Assembly (NCBI RefSeq): GCF_000765475.1
Contig: NZ_JRHO01000009.1
Span: forward strand, 310,001-374,000
Direction of reading: 5' to 3'
From: Methanococcoides methylutens
Lineage (GTDB): Archaea > Halobacteriota > Methanosarcinia > Methanosarcinales > Methanosarcinaceae
DNA length: 64,000 nt
Shown: positions 26,043 through 36,300 of the stretch, piece by piece
Numbering within the stretch: the first letter of the stretch is position 1
Layout of the letters: each line of letters opens with the position of its first letter
The notes under the pieces: model-generated
The model's database searches: none
What the model saw: the letters and a program-made list of their open reading frames with translations, nothing else
What the model was told of the DNA's origin: nothing
Program-made: the position numbers and the translations under genes

Positions 26043-26791
26043 AATTAGGTGAAGTAGTGCTGTTAAAGACCAGCCACAGAGGAAAGATAAGGGAATTCAT
26101 TACATCAGTATCTGATGAAAAGTTCCACACGGACTTTGGTATGATCGAGATGTCAGAGCTTCTGGAAAAAGATGCTGGCGATACTGTGGTTTCCCACATG
26201 GGTCAGGAGTTCGTGATTCAGCTTCCAAGGATGCCGGATTTCTTCAGACATGCAAAGCGCACTGGCGCACCTATCATGCCCAAGGATATTGGTATGATAC
26301 TGGGATACACCGGCATTAACAAGAACGACGTTGTGCTCGATGCGGGAACCGGGTCTGGTATTCTTGCAATGTATCTGGGTTCCATTGCAAAGAGGGTACT
26401 GAGCTTTGAGATAAGGGAGGACTTCGTTGATGTGGCTCGTGAGAATATCCGCCGTGCAGGTTTGGAAAATGTGGAGGTTCGCTGTGGTAATATCGTTGAT
26501 GAGGCCGGAGAGCTTGACGAGAAGTTCAATGCAGTGATCCTTGATACAATTGATTCAGCAAGTGTTGTACCTCATGTTCCTTCTATACTGGCTCCGGGTG
26601 GTTTCCTTGTTACTTATTCTCCGTTCCTTGAGCAGACCTCACAGATAAGAAAAGCAATAGATGAAGCTGATTTCTTCGAAGTAAGGACGATTGAATGTAT
26701 TGAGCGTGCTATGTCCTTCTCAGACCGCGGCACACGTCCTTCAACTTCAAGGGTCGGACACACTGGTTACATTACCATTGCCAGAATGTAA
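26039..26791 (+). CDS. trmI: tRNA (adenine-N1)-methyltransferase TrmI
   Basis: This 250-residue enzyme methylates A57/A58 of tRNA in archaea. An N-terminal beta domain (1-75) leads to the Rossmann methyltransferase with SAM motif I VVLDAGTGSGILAMYLG and motif II in VLSFEIREDFVDVARENI; motif IV is AVILDTIDSASVVPHV. IMPKDIGMILGYTGI before motif I is typical of TrmI. It overlaps the HD gene by four bases (ATGA), so the two are translationally coupled. Confidence 0.93.
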   Translation: MKLGEVVLLKTSHRGKIREFITSVSDEKFHTDFGMIEMSELLEKDAGDTVVSHMGQEFVIQLPRMPDFFRHAKRTGAPIMPKDIGMILGYTGINKNDVVLDAGTGSGILAMYLGSIAKRVLSFEIREDFVDVARENIRRAGLENVEVRCGNIVDEAGELDEKFNAVILDTIDSASVVPHVPSILAPGGFLVTYSPFLEQTSQIRKAIDEADFFEVRTIECIERAMSFSDRGTRPSTSRVGHTGYITIARM

Positions 26792-26817
26792 CTACGGCAT
26801 TGATCTAAAAAAAGAAG

Positions 26818-27486
26818 TTACCTGACACCATCTGCGGTTATTGTGAATTCGCAGGTGGTACCTTCGGGACGGGATCTATGTTTCCAGAGCTTTGCACGGC
26901 GTGTGCCGGTGCCTGTTCTTTCAAGCTGGACGATCGTCTTGGATATGTGTTCAAGACCGCTGCCTCCTATTGGTTTGAGCGTATTGGTATTGATATCTGA
27001 GTATACCTGGTTGGTTATTACCACCACGATGCCACGCTTACGTGCAAGGCTATGAAGGAATCCTATCTGGTTCGATAGCTCTCTTCTTGTCCTGATACTT
27101 GAATCATCATCGTCCAGTTCTAACCGGTAGTATGCAGTCGCAGAGTCCACTATAATAAGACCGACATTCTCTGTGCTTATTTTCTCAGTTTCCCTTACTG
27201 CAGAATACTGTTCTTCAAAATTATGGGGTTCGAAGATGATGATGTCCTGTGCGATCTCTTTGGCATTTTCTCCGGCTATTTGCCTGAACCTGTCGGCAGA
27301 GATTCCTTCTGTGTCAATGAAGATCGCTTTCTTCCCCTTCTTAACACATTCAACAGCAAGCTGGAGGCATATGTTCGTTTTACCACTGCCGGCTTCTCCG
27401 AATATCTGAGTAACTACTCCTGCTTCGAATCCGCCTCCCAGAAGTTCATCTATGGGATGGCAGCCTGATGCTAGCTGTTTGTTTAT
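26818..27486 (-). CDS. radB: DNA repair and recombination protein RadB; apparent ATA start
   Basis: This 222-residue RecA-fold protein is the archaeal Rad51 paralogue RadB. Walker A is FGEAGSGKTNI near residue 29 and Walker B is VGLIIVDSATAYY. The conserved N-terminus (ASGCHPIDELLGGGFEAG) must be translated, yet the frame holds no ATG, GTG or TTG before it. A TAG lies six bases upstream of an ATA codon at 27486-27484. GAGGTG stands exactly six bases before that ATA, so initiation at ATA is the simplest reading. Length is normal for RadB. It converges on trmI. Confidence 0.9.
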   Translation of the reverse strand: MNKQLASGCHPIDELLGGGFEAGVVTQIFGEAGSGKTNICLQLAVECVKKGKKAIFIDTEGISADRFRQIAGENAKEIAQDIIIFEPHNFEEQYSAVRETEKISTENVGLIIVDSATAYYRLELDDDDSSIRTRRELSNQIGFLHSLARKRGIVVVITNQVYSDINTNTLKPIGGSGLEHISKTIVQLERTGTGTRRAKLWKHRSRPEGTTCEFTITADGVR

Positions 27487-27877
27487 TTTCTACACCTCTG
27501 CTTGTGGGATGTATCTGGTATTATGGAATTTATGATATACATCTTTTGGCAAAGGTCATTTATCTGGTTGTTCCAGTTAGTCTTACCCATTTAGTACCAG
27601 TACTGATAACAAACATGGTTTGGTACATGTCATTATAATAATAATGGATTATAGGATTTGTTACCACATTTGTTATCTACTATGTTACGTTGTTATTCAG
27701 TTGTAGGTGTAAAAAGCATTATTAACTGAGAACTCCATACTAGTGGTTTACTCATATAGAGGTCTTTCCCGCATTATACCGGGGCTACTGGATGCGATTA
27801 TAAATTTTCAGTTGCTATGGGGGGTTTGTGTGTTGGGTCTCTTGCTTATGTTTAAAGATCAAATGGATGGAAGAAAT
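27487..27877. other. divergent promoter region between radB and glutaredoxin gene
   Basis: These 391 bp are AT-rich. They contain short symmetric words (AGTACCAGTACT near 27594-27605) and repeated TTTGTTA/GTTATC elements, but no gene. An in-frame extension upstream of the glutaredoxin start from 27743 lacks ribosome-binding signals. Confidence 0.4.
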
Positions 27878-28129
27878 ATGCCTGGTGTTATTATCTATAC
27901 AACGGAAACATGCCCGAAATGTGTGCAGCTGAAGAAGGTATTAAAAGCAAACGATGTGGCTTTCACTGAGGCTGACATGTCAACTCCCGAATCATTGACA
28001 GAGTTACGTGTTAACGGTGTGTTCACAGTTACAGCTCCGGTGCTACAGATAGATGATGATTTCCTGACATATGATGAGCTCTTTAACAGCGAAGGCGTGA
28101 ACCTCGATTCACTAAAAGATATATTATAA
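27878..28129 (+). CDS. glutaredoxin-like protein (NrdH/Grx type)
   Basis: This 83-residue thioredoxin-fold protein has the redox motif CPKC (TTETCPKCVQLKKVL) and the conserved TAPVLQIDDDFLTYDEL loop with the cis-Pro. I place the start at ATG 27878, with GGAAG six bases upstream. It ends 13 bp before the anaerobic ribonucleotide reductase gene, so it probably reduces NrdD, or formate is replaced by this thiol system as the electron source. An N-terminal extension to 27743 is possible in frame but looks non-coding. Confidence 0.85.
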   Translation: MPGVIIYTTETCPKCVQLKKVLKANDVAFTEADMSTPESLTELRVNGVFTVTAPVLQIDDDFLTYDELFNSEGVNLDSLKDIL

Positions 28130-28142
28130 GGGAAGTGATCAT

Positions 28143-30530
28143 TTGTCATCTAATACAAAGCTTATCGATGATCCCGAAGGGGAAATAGAAGTGGGTACAA
28201 AGGAACAGAATCAGGATGCAGATAAGCTGGGAGCTGACATGATGCCTCTCACCGAACCGCAGTCCATGCAGCAGACACTTGACGGTCAGTTTATCTCAAC
28301 AATGCCAAAGGTTAGAACAACCGATGGTCATATGGTGAACTGGGACCGCAATATCGTGGTGAACCAGTTACTGAAGGAAACTGCGCTGAGCGAGTGGTAT
28401 CATGGTATCGATTCCATCACAAAAGATGAAGCTCATGATATTGCCAGGGAAACAGAGAAGCGTATCCGCAGTATGAACATAAAGTTCCTCTCAGGTCCGC
28501 TTATCAGGGAACTTGTAAATATGATCCTGCTGGAGCGCGGACATCTTGAATGGCGTAATGTCTCCACAAGGGTGGGCTCTCCTGTTTTCGATGCATGTGA
28601 GATCGACCAGGGATCAGGCTTTGAGGCAAATGAGAATGCCAACCTGCAGGAAAACGCTGAAACTTCCCACAAGAAAAAAGCTGACAAGATCTCAAAGGAA
28701 CAGTACCTTCTGTTGCTCCCGCCAAAGGTTGCAGATCTTCACCTGAACGGTGACCTGCACATTCATGACCTTGAATATTTTGGTACTCGTGCTTTCTGCC
28801 AGGACTGGGATCTGAGATATTTCTTCTATTATGGATTGATGCCTGATGGTTCCGGTGCAAAGGCAAGCGTAGCAGGACCTTCCATGAAAGCAGAAGTTGC
28901 AATGCTGCATGCTGTCAAGGCTCTTGGAAGTGCCCAGACCAACTTTGCAGGCGGACAGGGATTCTACAATTTCCTTACCTTCTGTGCTCCATATTTCGAA
29001 GGTAAATCATACAAAGAGATCGAGCAGCTCATGCAGATGTTCGTCTATGAGATGACACAGATGATGGTGGCTCGTGGTGGTCAGCTTGTGTTCTCTTCAG
29101 TACAGTTATCTCCAGGTGTCCCGAAGATGTGGAAGGACAAGCCTGTGGTCTACAAGGGTCGTGTCTGGGATGGTAGCAATGATACTGACAGGCGTGTCTA
29201 TGGTGACTATGAGCGTGAAGTAAGACTTGGATTCAAGGCACTTATGAACGTTATGCTGGAAGGCGACTACTGGGGAAAACCATTCAACTTCCCTAAGCCG
29301 GAGATCTCCATTGAGCCTGATTTCATGACAGAGGATGAGATGTTCAACCGTGCAAATCCGGACCTTCCTACCTATGATGAACTGTACACCATGACCTTTG
29401 AACTGACCGCAAAATACGGAACTCCGTACTTTGACAACCAGCTTCCTGAATACAGGGGAGCAGGTGAGGGCATATCCTGTTACCAGTGTTGTGCATACCA
29501 GTTCTCAGCAACTCCGGAAGATGATGCTGAGTTCGAGGATAAGATGTACTTCAGGGACGGAAAACATTTCTCAATGGGTTCCTGGCAGGTAGTTTCATTG
29601 AACTGTCCAAGGGCTGCATATGAGGCAGATGGTGATGACCAGAAACTGTTCGCTCACCTGAAGCACCTCATGGATGAGGCAATGGAAGTGTTCCAGACAA
29701 AGGTCAAGTGGATGACACCTATCATTGACAATGGCAGGATGCCATTTGCAACACAGCAGCCAAAGGACCCAATAAGCGGTAAGAAAGGTGCAATTGCGGT
29801 GGATATTGATTCGCTGGTCTTCACCATCGGTGTTGTAGGCCTTAATGAGATGGTCCAGTACCACACAGGTTCCCAGATGCATCAATCAAAGGCAGCTTTC
29901 AAGGTTGCTATTCGTGCCATGACAGAGATGGAGATGTATGGAAGAGAACTTTCGGAGAAATATGGTATGGAGATCGCTCTTGCAAGGACTCCTGCAGAGA
30001 CTACCGGCCAGAGGTTCGCAGTCTCAGATATGCTGCATGAGGAATACAGTGAAAAGGTACTCACCGTTGCAAAAGGCGATGTCAAGGCAGCAGTAGATGG
30101 TATAAAGAAAACTCACGACCTGCCGGTCTATTATACTAACGGTACTCACGTACCACCTGGGGCCGATATTTCTCTAGTTGACAGGATCAACATCGAACAT
30201 GTGTTCTTCCCTATCGTTGATGGTGGAGATATCATGCACATCTGGATGGGTGAGGGTTCACCTGATGCAAAGGGCCTGAAGGATTTTGCAATGAACATTG
30301 CAAGGAACACCCAGGTGGGATACTTTGCATTCACCAAGGATATGACCGTTTGTATGGATGACTATCATATGATGGCAGGCCTCAAGGATACCTGTGAGAA
30401 CTGTGGTTCAGATCACGTTGAACAGCTTTCAAGGGTCACCGGATACATTCAGGCTGTTGGTGGCTGGAATGCTGCAAAGAGACAGGAGCTGGAAGACCGT
30501 AAGCGTTACGCTTCAGCTGATATGATCTGA
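28143..30530 (+). CDS. nrdD: anaerobic ribonucleoside-triphosphate reductase, large subunit
   Basis: This 795-residue class III ribonucleotide reductase makes dNTPs by glycyl-radical chemistry. An ATP-cone regulatory domain (about 57-150, VRTTDGHMVNWDRNIVVNQLL) precedes the ten-stranded barrel. The glycyl radical motif RVTGY has its Gly near residue 767, and the preceding zinc region has DTCENC plus a VCMDDYH segment, so a Cys3-His-like site is possible. Initiation is at TTG 28143, after GGAAGTG. It is the middle gene of grx-nrdD-nrdG. Confidence 0.95.
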   Translation: MSSNTKLIDDPEGEIEVGTKEQNQDADKLGADMMPLTEPQSMQQTLDGQFISTMPKVRTTDGHMVNWDRNIVVNQLLKETALSEWYHGIDSITKDEAHDIARETEKRIRSMNIKFLSGPLIRELVNMILLERGHLEWRNVSTRVGSPVFDACEIDQGSGFEANENANLQENAETSHKKKADKISKEQYLLLLPPKVADLHLNGDLHIHDLEYFGTRAFCQDWDLRYFFYYGLMPDGSGAKASVAGPSMKAEVAMLHAVKALGSAQTNFAGGQGFYNFLTFCAPYFEGKSYKEIEQLMQMFVYEMTQMMVARGGQLVFSSVQLSPGVPKMWKDKPVVYKGRVWDGSNDTDRRVYGDYEREVRLGFKALMNVMLEGDYWGKPFNFPKPEISIEPDFMTEDEMFNRANPDLPTYDELYTMTFELTAKYGTPYFDNQLPEYRGAGEGISCYQCCAYQFSATPEDDAEFEDKMYFRDGKHFSMGSWQVVSLNCPRAAYEADGDDQKLFAHLKHLMDEAMEVFQTKVKWMTPIIDNGRMPFATQQPKDPISGKKGAIAVDIDSLVFTIGVVGLNEMVQYHTGSQMHQSKAAFKVAIRAMTEMEMYGRELSEKYGMEIALARTPAETTGQRFAVSDMLHEEYSEKVLTVAKGDVKAAVDGIKKTHDLPVYYTNGTHVPPGADISLVDRINIEHVFFPIVDGGDIMHIWMGEGSPDAKGLKDFAMNIARNTQVGYFAFTKDMTVCMDDYHMMAGLKDTCENCGSDHVEQLSRVTGYIQAVGGWNAAKRQELEDRKRYASADMI

Positions 30531-30552
30531 TGTGCCGGATGTCTGGTATCTG

Positions 30553-31338
30553 ATGAAAGTGAATTTTGGGGAGATCATCCCCATATCAACCGTTGACTGG
30601 CACGGAAAGGCGTCAGTCGTTCTTTTTTTACGTAGCTGTCCTTACAGGTGTCCCTATTGCCAGAACTACGAGATCCTTACAGGTTCTGATATGGTGGATA
30701 CAAAGGAACTTGAGAATAAGATCGATTCTTCCTCACTCTTTGTGAGTAGCGTCGTGTTTTCAGGCGGTGAACCGCTTGTGCAAAAGAAAGCGGTAATGCA
30801 TCTGGCTGCCTATGCAAAGAAAAAAGGGTTGCTTGTGGGTATCCATACGAACGGTTACTATCCGGAAGTGGTTGATGAACTGATCGATGGCCGTCTTGTT
30901 GACAAGTTCTTTATTGATGTCAAGGCTCCACTGGACGATCCTGTGATGTATGGCAAAGCCATCGGTTTTGGTGATGATGCTATTGTTCCTGATCCTGCTG
31001 AAGTTGTGGAAAAGGTAAAGCAGACAATATCCATTGTAACTGACAGGGAAGTGGAATATGAACTGCGCACCACTGCAATACGTGGTTTTGTGGGTGATCC
31101 TGATGACATCGCAGCGATCGCAAGTTCTATTGTTCCGTATATTTCAATTTCGAATGTTCCTTATGTGATCCAGCAGGGTCAGCCAGCTCACTCAATGAGG
31201 GAGGACCTGCGTGACATTACACCCTTTTCCCGCGATGAGATGCTGGAACTTGCCAGACGTGCCCATGAGTTTGTCGACAATGTATGGGTCAGGACAAAAG
31301 AAGGTGGCAACGAACAGGTTAACTTCGAATCAATCTGA
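30553..31338 (+). CDS. nrdG: anaerobic ribonucleotide reductase activating protein (radical SAM)
   Basis: This 261-residue radical SAM protein generates the glycyl radical on NrdD. The cluster motif is RSCPYRCPYCQNYE (CxxxCxxC) and the SAM-binding GGE motif is VVFSGGEPLVQ. It is of the archaeal long form (NrdG2/PflA-like). The preferred start, ATG 30553 (MKVNFGEIIP), matches the usual N-terminus; a GTG at 30532 that follows directly on the nrdD stop is an alternative and would imply coupling. Confidence 0.9.
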   Translation: MKVNFGEIIPISTVDWHGKASVVLFLRSCPYRCPYCQNYEILTGSDMVDTKELENKIDSSSLFVSSVVFSGGEPLVQKKAVMHLAAYAKKKGLLVGIHTNGYYPEVVDELIDGRLVDKFFIDVKAPLDDPVMYGKAIGFGDDAIVPDPAEVVEKVKQTISIVTDREVEYELRTTAIRGFVGDPDDIAAIASSIVPYISISNVPYVIQQGQPAHSMREDLRDITPFSRDEMLELARRAHEFVDNVWVRTKEGGNEQVNFESI

Positions 31339-31405
31339 AGTTTAAGTAAAAACTTTATATGTTCGCGTTATAGCTTTATTTATAATGTTATAGGAGCATA
31401 GCAAC

Positions 31406-32281
31406 ATGAAGCGAACATATCCATTACTATTTATTTTCCTGCTCACCTGCGTTATTGCAGCAGGATGCATGTCAACTGACAGCAATACTCAGTATGCACC
31501 ACAGGAAGAAAGCTTTTCCTTTGGGAACAAGATGGCCGAACTGAGTGCAGATGAGGCCTGGTATGATTCTGATGACAGCTCTTTAAATGTAGCGGACAGC
31601 GGGGAATCCACAGGAAGCAGCATAACACGCAAGGTGATAACTACTTCTGATGTTTCCCTTGAAGTAAAGGATGCTCCGGAAGCAGTTGATTCAATTGGCA
31701 ATATAGCATTTGAATATGATGGCTATGTTTCCTCTTCATCTGTCTATGATACTTACTACGGGGACAGTGAAAGCATGTCCGGATACATCACCATACGTGT
31801 TCCGGCAGCTGATCATGATACTGTACTTGACAGGATCGAAGCTCTCGGGAAGGTGACCTCCAGGAGCACCAGCGGTGTCGATGTAACTGAGGAATATATC
31901 GATGTGGAGGCACGCCTGTCGAACATGGAGAAGCAGGAACAACGTCTTCAGGAGATCCTTGATATGGCTACCACCGTGGAAGAGGTTCTTGAAGTGGAAA
32001 AAGAACTTGGTCGTGTTCGCGGTGAGATCGAAAGCCTCACAGGAAGGCTCAATTATCTTAACGACAGGATCGATTTCTCTACCATATCTGTAAGTGTCTC
32101 CGAGCCTCGCAACATTACTCATTCATGGGGACTTCGTGATGCTCTGTCCGATTCAGTGCGTGGTTTCATAGCCAGCGTCAATGGTATCATCATCTTTATT
32201 GGAATCGCTCTTCCAATATTGATATTCGTGACCATTGTCGGCAGTGCAGCTATTTTTGTTAAGAGAAGGGTATGGCGATAA
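31406..32281 (+). CDS. DUF4349 membrane lipoprotein
   Basis: This 291-residue protein begins with a lipoprotein signal peptide (lipobox IAAGC, Cys21). A Ser/Asp-rich linker follows and then a DUF4349 domain (about 70-235), including a coiled coil with EVEKELGRVRGEIESLTGRLNYL. It ends with a transmembrane helix (IIFIGIALPILIFVTIVGSAAIF) and a basic tail. It should be an envelope protein with the main domain outside. The function is not known. Confidence 0.85.
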   Translation: MKRTYPLLFIFLLTCVIAAGCMSTDSNTQYAPQEESFSFGNKMAELSADEAWYDSDDSSLNVADSGESTGSSITRKVITTSDVSLEVKDAPEAVDSIGNIAFEYDGYVSSSSVYDTYYGDSESMSGYITIRVPAADHDTVLDRIEALGKVTSRSTSGVDVTEEYIDVEARLSNMEKQEQRLQEILDMATTVEEVLEVEKELGRVRGEIESLTGRLNYLNDRIDFSTISVSVSEPRNITHSWGLRDALSDSVRGFIASVNGIIIFIGIALPILIFVTIVGSAAIFVKRRVWR

Positions 32282-32343
32282 TTCTTTCTTTTCCCTTCTT
32301 TTTAACCACATTGCTAATAAATATTAAAACTATAAGGTATCCC

Positions 32344-33339
32344 ATGGATAGGTCTGATCTTATTTCCGACATAGCTGAACGCAAACTTGTTTCCAGACTA
32401 TGCGGTATCTTCAGCCAGGATGAATGTGGCTCCATCATGGCAGGCGCAGGAAAGGATGATTGTGCTGTCCTGGATATCTCGGATGAGGATTGCATGGTCA
32501 TCACAACGGACATGCTTCATCTGAAGACTGATTTTCCTGCTGCTATGACCCCTTGGCAGATCGGCTGGATGTCTGCTGCTGTCAACCTGAGCGATGTGGC
32601 CTCCATGGGTGCAAAACCTATGGGTTTCCTTTCTGCTCTGGGAGTTACGAAAGATATGCAGCTTGGAGATGCTGAAGATATTTCCCGTGGCATGGATGCC
32701 TGTGCAAAGTTCTGTGATACATCGGTCATCGGTGGTGACATCGATCTCCACGACGAGCTGACCATCACAGGAACTGCTCTGGGGATGGTAAAAAAAGAAC
32801 ACCTTTTAAGAAGAACCGGGGCGAAGCCAGGCGACCTTGTCTGTGTTACAGGAAACGCAGGTTCGGCAGGTGCTGCACTACTGGCGATACAGCATGACCT
32901 TGATGTCAGCGATGAACTTCTGAACACATTACTTGAGCCGGTTCCCCGGACAGATGAGGGTCAAAAGCTTGCAAAGACCGGTGCGGTTACTTCTATGATG
33001 GATACAAGCGATGGCCTTGCAATGTCTCTTTACGATCTCATGGATTCAAACGGCATTGGATTCAGGATATATGAGGGCCAGCTCCCGATAGATGATGAGG
33101 TCTGTTCTCTTGTCGGTGAAGATGATGCCCTTGAACTTGCCCTTTACACAGGCGGAGATTTCGAGTTGCTTTTCACGGTATCACCTTCGATGGTGGAAGC
33201 CGCTAAATCCGTTTGTTATTTAAATGTTGTAGGCGAAGTTACTGATGACACTTTAATAACTATGATAAACAGAGAGGATGCAGAAGTTTCGATATATCGA
33301 AAAGGTTATGTGCATTTAGGAAGATTTGATAACATATAA
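32344..33339 (+). CDS. thiL: thiamine-monophosphate kinase
   Basis: This 331-residue enzyme phosphorylates thiamine phosphate to thiamine diphosphate. ThiL marks are GKDDCAVLDI near residue 38, TTDMLHLKTDFP, the Asp-rich VNLSDVASMGAKP loop, GGDI and MMDTSDGLAMSLYDL. I start at ATG 32344 (MDRSDLISDIAE); the frame extends to 32272 through a hydrophobic stretch that overlaps the previous gene and looks non-coding. Confidence 0.93.
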   Translation: MDRSDLISDIAERKLVSRLCGIFSQDECGSIMAGAGKDDCAVLDISDEDCMVITTDMLHLKTDFPAAMTPWQIGWMSAAVNLSDVASMGAKPMGFLSALGVTKDMQLGDAEDISRGMDACAKFCDTSVIGGDIDLHDELTITGTALGMVKKEHLLRRTGAKPGDLVCVTGNAGSAGAALLAIQHDLDVSDELLNTLLEPVPRTDEGQKLAKTGAVTSMMDTSDGLAMSLYDLMDSNGIGFRIYEGQLPIDDEVCSLVGEDDALELALYTGGDFELLFTVSPSMVEAAKSVCYLNVVGEVTDDTLITMINREDAEVSIYRKGYVHLGRFDNI

Positions 33340-33365
33340 TCATATAATATTTGGAGAACTAAACT

Positions 33366-36300
33366 ATGAATAAAGGTTTAAAATTATTATTAATGAGTTT
33401 GCTCATCGTTGGGATGAGTTGTGGGGTGGCGATGGCTGCCACATCACTGGACAATCCAGTGAGTCCCACTACAGGATCGACTTCTGATACTTTAGAATAT
33501 AGAATTACTTTCACAGATACTGAGAATGATTCCGCAGATTATGTGAAATTAATTTTGGACGGTACTGAGCATTTTATGAGTGCTGTTGATTCAGACGATC
33601 ATACTACGAGTGGCGATGGGAAAGAGTATGCTGTTACCATTGGGCCACTTGCTGCAGGTTCATATCCATTTAGCTATGACGCAGCTAACGGAACTGATGT
33701 AGTTACTGGTGCTTATCCTGATACATTGATAATTTCAGAACCTTTGGATATTACTGATCATAATCCTCTTTCTTCTTCAGTATCAACTCAGCAGGGGGAT
33801 TCTCAGATATTCAACATAACTACCAATAGAATTGCTACTGTAGAATGGCTTATTGATGGAGTTGTTCTTGGATCAGAAACAGATTCTGACGTGACTTTTG
33901 CTTCTTACACTAACAATACTGCTCCTGCAGGTACTTACAACGTAACTGCAATAGCAACCAATGGAAGTGAATCTGTTCCATTTTCATGGGACTGGACCGT
34001 TGATCCTACTTCCAATGCTAATCCTGTATTGAGTGATGAAGATCTTTTGCCATCAGACTCAGGAACTCCTTCAACAGAGTTTTCTTTCAGGATCACTTAT
34101 TCAGATGCTGAGGATGAAGCTCCTACTTATGTGAGAGTTGTAATTGAGGGAACACCTCATGACATGGATCCTCTTGATTCTTCAACAGATTATGTAGGAG
34201 GAGTTGTATATTACTACAACGATACTTTCCCGGAAGATAACTATGATTACAGCTTCGCTACCAGAAATCCAAATTCTTCTGAGATAACCTATGGTTCTTT
34301 CTCATTTTCAACATTATCAACAGATCACGAACCCACACTTGAGGATGAAAGTGTTAGCGGAGTTCCAGATGAATCCGAAGGTTCTACGTTCTTTTTCAAT
34401 GTGACATATGTTGATTCTGATAACGATCCAGCAGATTATGTAAAGGTCTATATTGAGGGCACCGACCATGATATGACCAAAATGGATGATAATGACCCTG
34501 AAGATGGTATACTGTATTCTTACAACACCTCATCGTTGGATCTCGGTGACCATGAGTATTATTTCGAGGCATCTGATGGTAGTAATCAAATTGACACCGA
34601 TTCTTCAACAGTAACTGTACAAGTGGCAAATTTCTATTCAGGTGATCGTATCTGGGAAGAAGGTATCCAATCTAAAGACAAATACACTTGGAATTATCTG
34701 AGCTATTCCGGCTTCTATTATGATCTTGATACGGGTAAAGGCTCCGAATCAATGACTATGGAGAACATTGGCAGGAAAATTGACGATGGTGATCTCACAT
34801 ATGAAACAAGTGCTTTCGATACGGACTTTGAGAATAATGGCATATGGGGTCAGTATAATGTCATTGGTTTCATGGCAGAGAAGTACTTTGCCGGTTATCC
34901 TGACAATGCCTTTGGACCTGGGTTTGATGAAGTTAACCTGATGGAAGAAGGTATGCTTTCAAAGGTCCTGATAGATACTGATGACAAGGATACTGTTTAT
35001 TCGGGTGCAGGCCTTGTCCTTGAAGAAGGGTATGTTCTGAATATTGTTGAGGTCGACATAAACGGTGATCGTGTCTATGTCAAGTTATCAAAGGATGGCG
35101 ATGAGATCGATGAAGATATTCTTTCTTCAGGTTCCACATACGTATATGATAAAGATCTTGATGATGTTGATAATGTACCTATAATTGCTGTTTACTTCGA
35201 TGAGATCTTCAGTGGGAGGGAATCTACAGCTATAATTATTAAAGGTATTTTCCAAATCTCCGATGATTATCTGGAGATCGATGAAGGCGATGACTTTGGA
35301 GACATGACAATAGATGACATTGGACCTAATTCTATCACAATGGAGAATGATAGGGACATTTCTCTTGACAAAGGTGACATTGTTGATATCATGGGCAAAT
35401 TGAAGTTCATTGTCGCTGATAGTGGCACTTTGAGATTTGCACCATTTGTGGACATGTCTGAACCCGGAACCTATGAACTCAGAGGTACTGTTGTAGTGGA
35501 TGATGTTTTCAAATGGACCCCTCTGAACTTTGAAGGCTTCTACTACAATATCGATGAAGGTATAGGTACCGAATCACTTGAAGTGCTTGGTCTTAACGGA
35601 AACGATATTGAGGAAGGCAACCTGACCTATACAACAAGACCGGACAATGTTTCATTTGAATATGGTTCATGGGGTGAATATGAGGTCATTGGTTTCATGG
35701 CAGAGAAATATTTTGCCGGTTATCCTGATGATGCCTTTGAATCTGGTTTCGATGAAGTTAGCCTGATGGAAGAAGGTATGCTTTCCAAGGTCCTGATCGA
35801 TGACGATGACAAGAAGTCTGTTTATGGTGGTTCCTCTTTAATTCTGGAAGAGGGATATGCACTGGAAATTATTGAAGTCGATATAAATGGTGACAGAGTC
35901 TATGTCAAGCTGTCACAGGATGGCGATGAGGTAGATGAGGACATTCTGTCTTCCGGAACTCCTTACATTTATGACAAAGATATGGGTGATGCCGAAGATG
36001 TGCCTATAATTGTCATCAATTTCGATGAGATCTTCAGTGGCCGTGAGTCAACAGCTGTCTTTGTCGAAGGTATCTTCCAGATCTCCGAAGATTATCTTGA
36101 GATCGAAGAGGGTGATGACTTTGGTGAAATGGAAGTTTCTAACATTGAGGATGATATCATTGAAATGGAAAACGAAGATGAAATCACGCTTTCTGATGGT
36201 GATGAGGTCGAGATCATGGGTGATATCCAGTTCAAGGTTGCAGACTCCAATACTCTTCGCTACTACCCATTCGTCGAGGTAACCGTTGAACCGGATGAGG

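Noticed and set aside
27484-27501. pyrrolysine readthrough of TAG with GTG start for RadB
   Set aside because: The GTG lies inside the Shine-Dalgarno sequence itself, leaving no ribosome-binding site for it.
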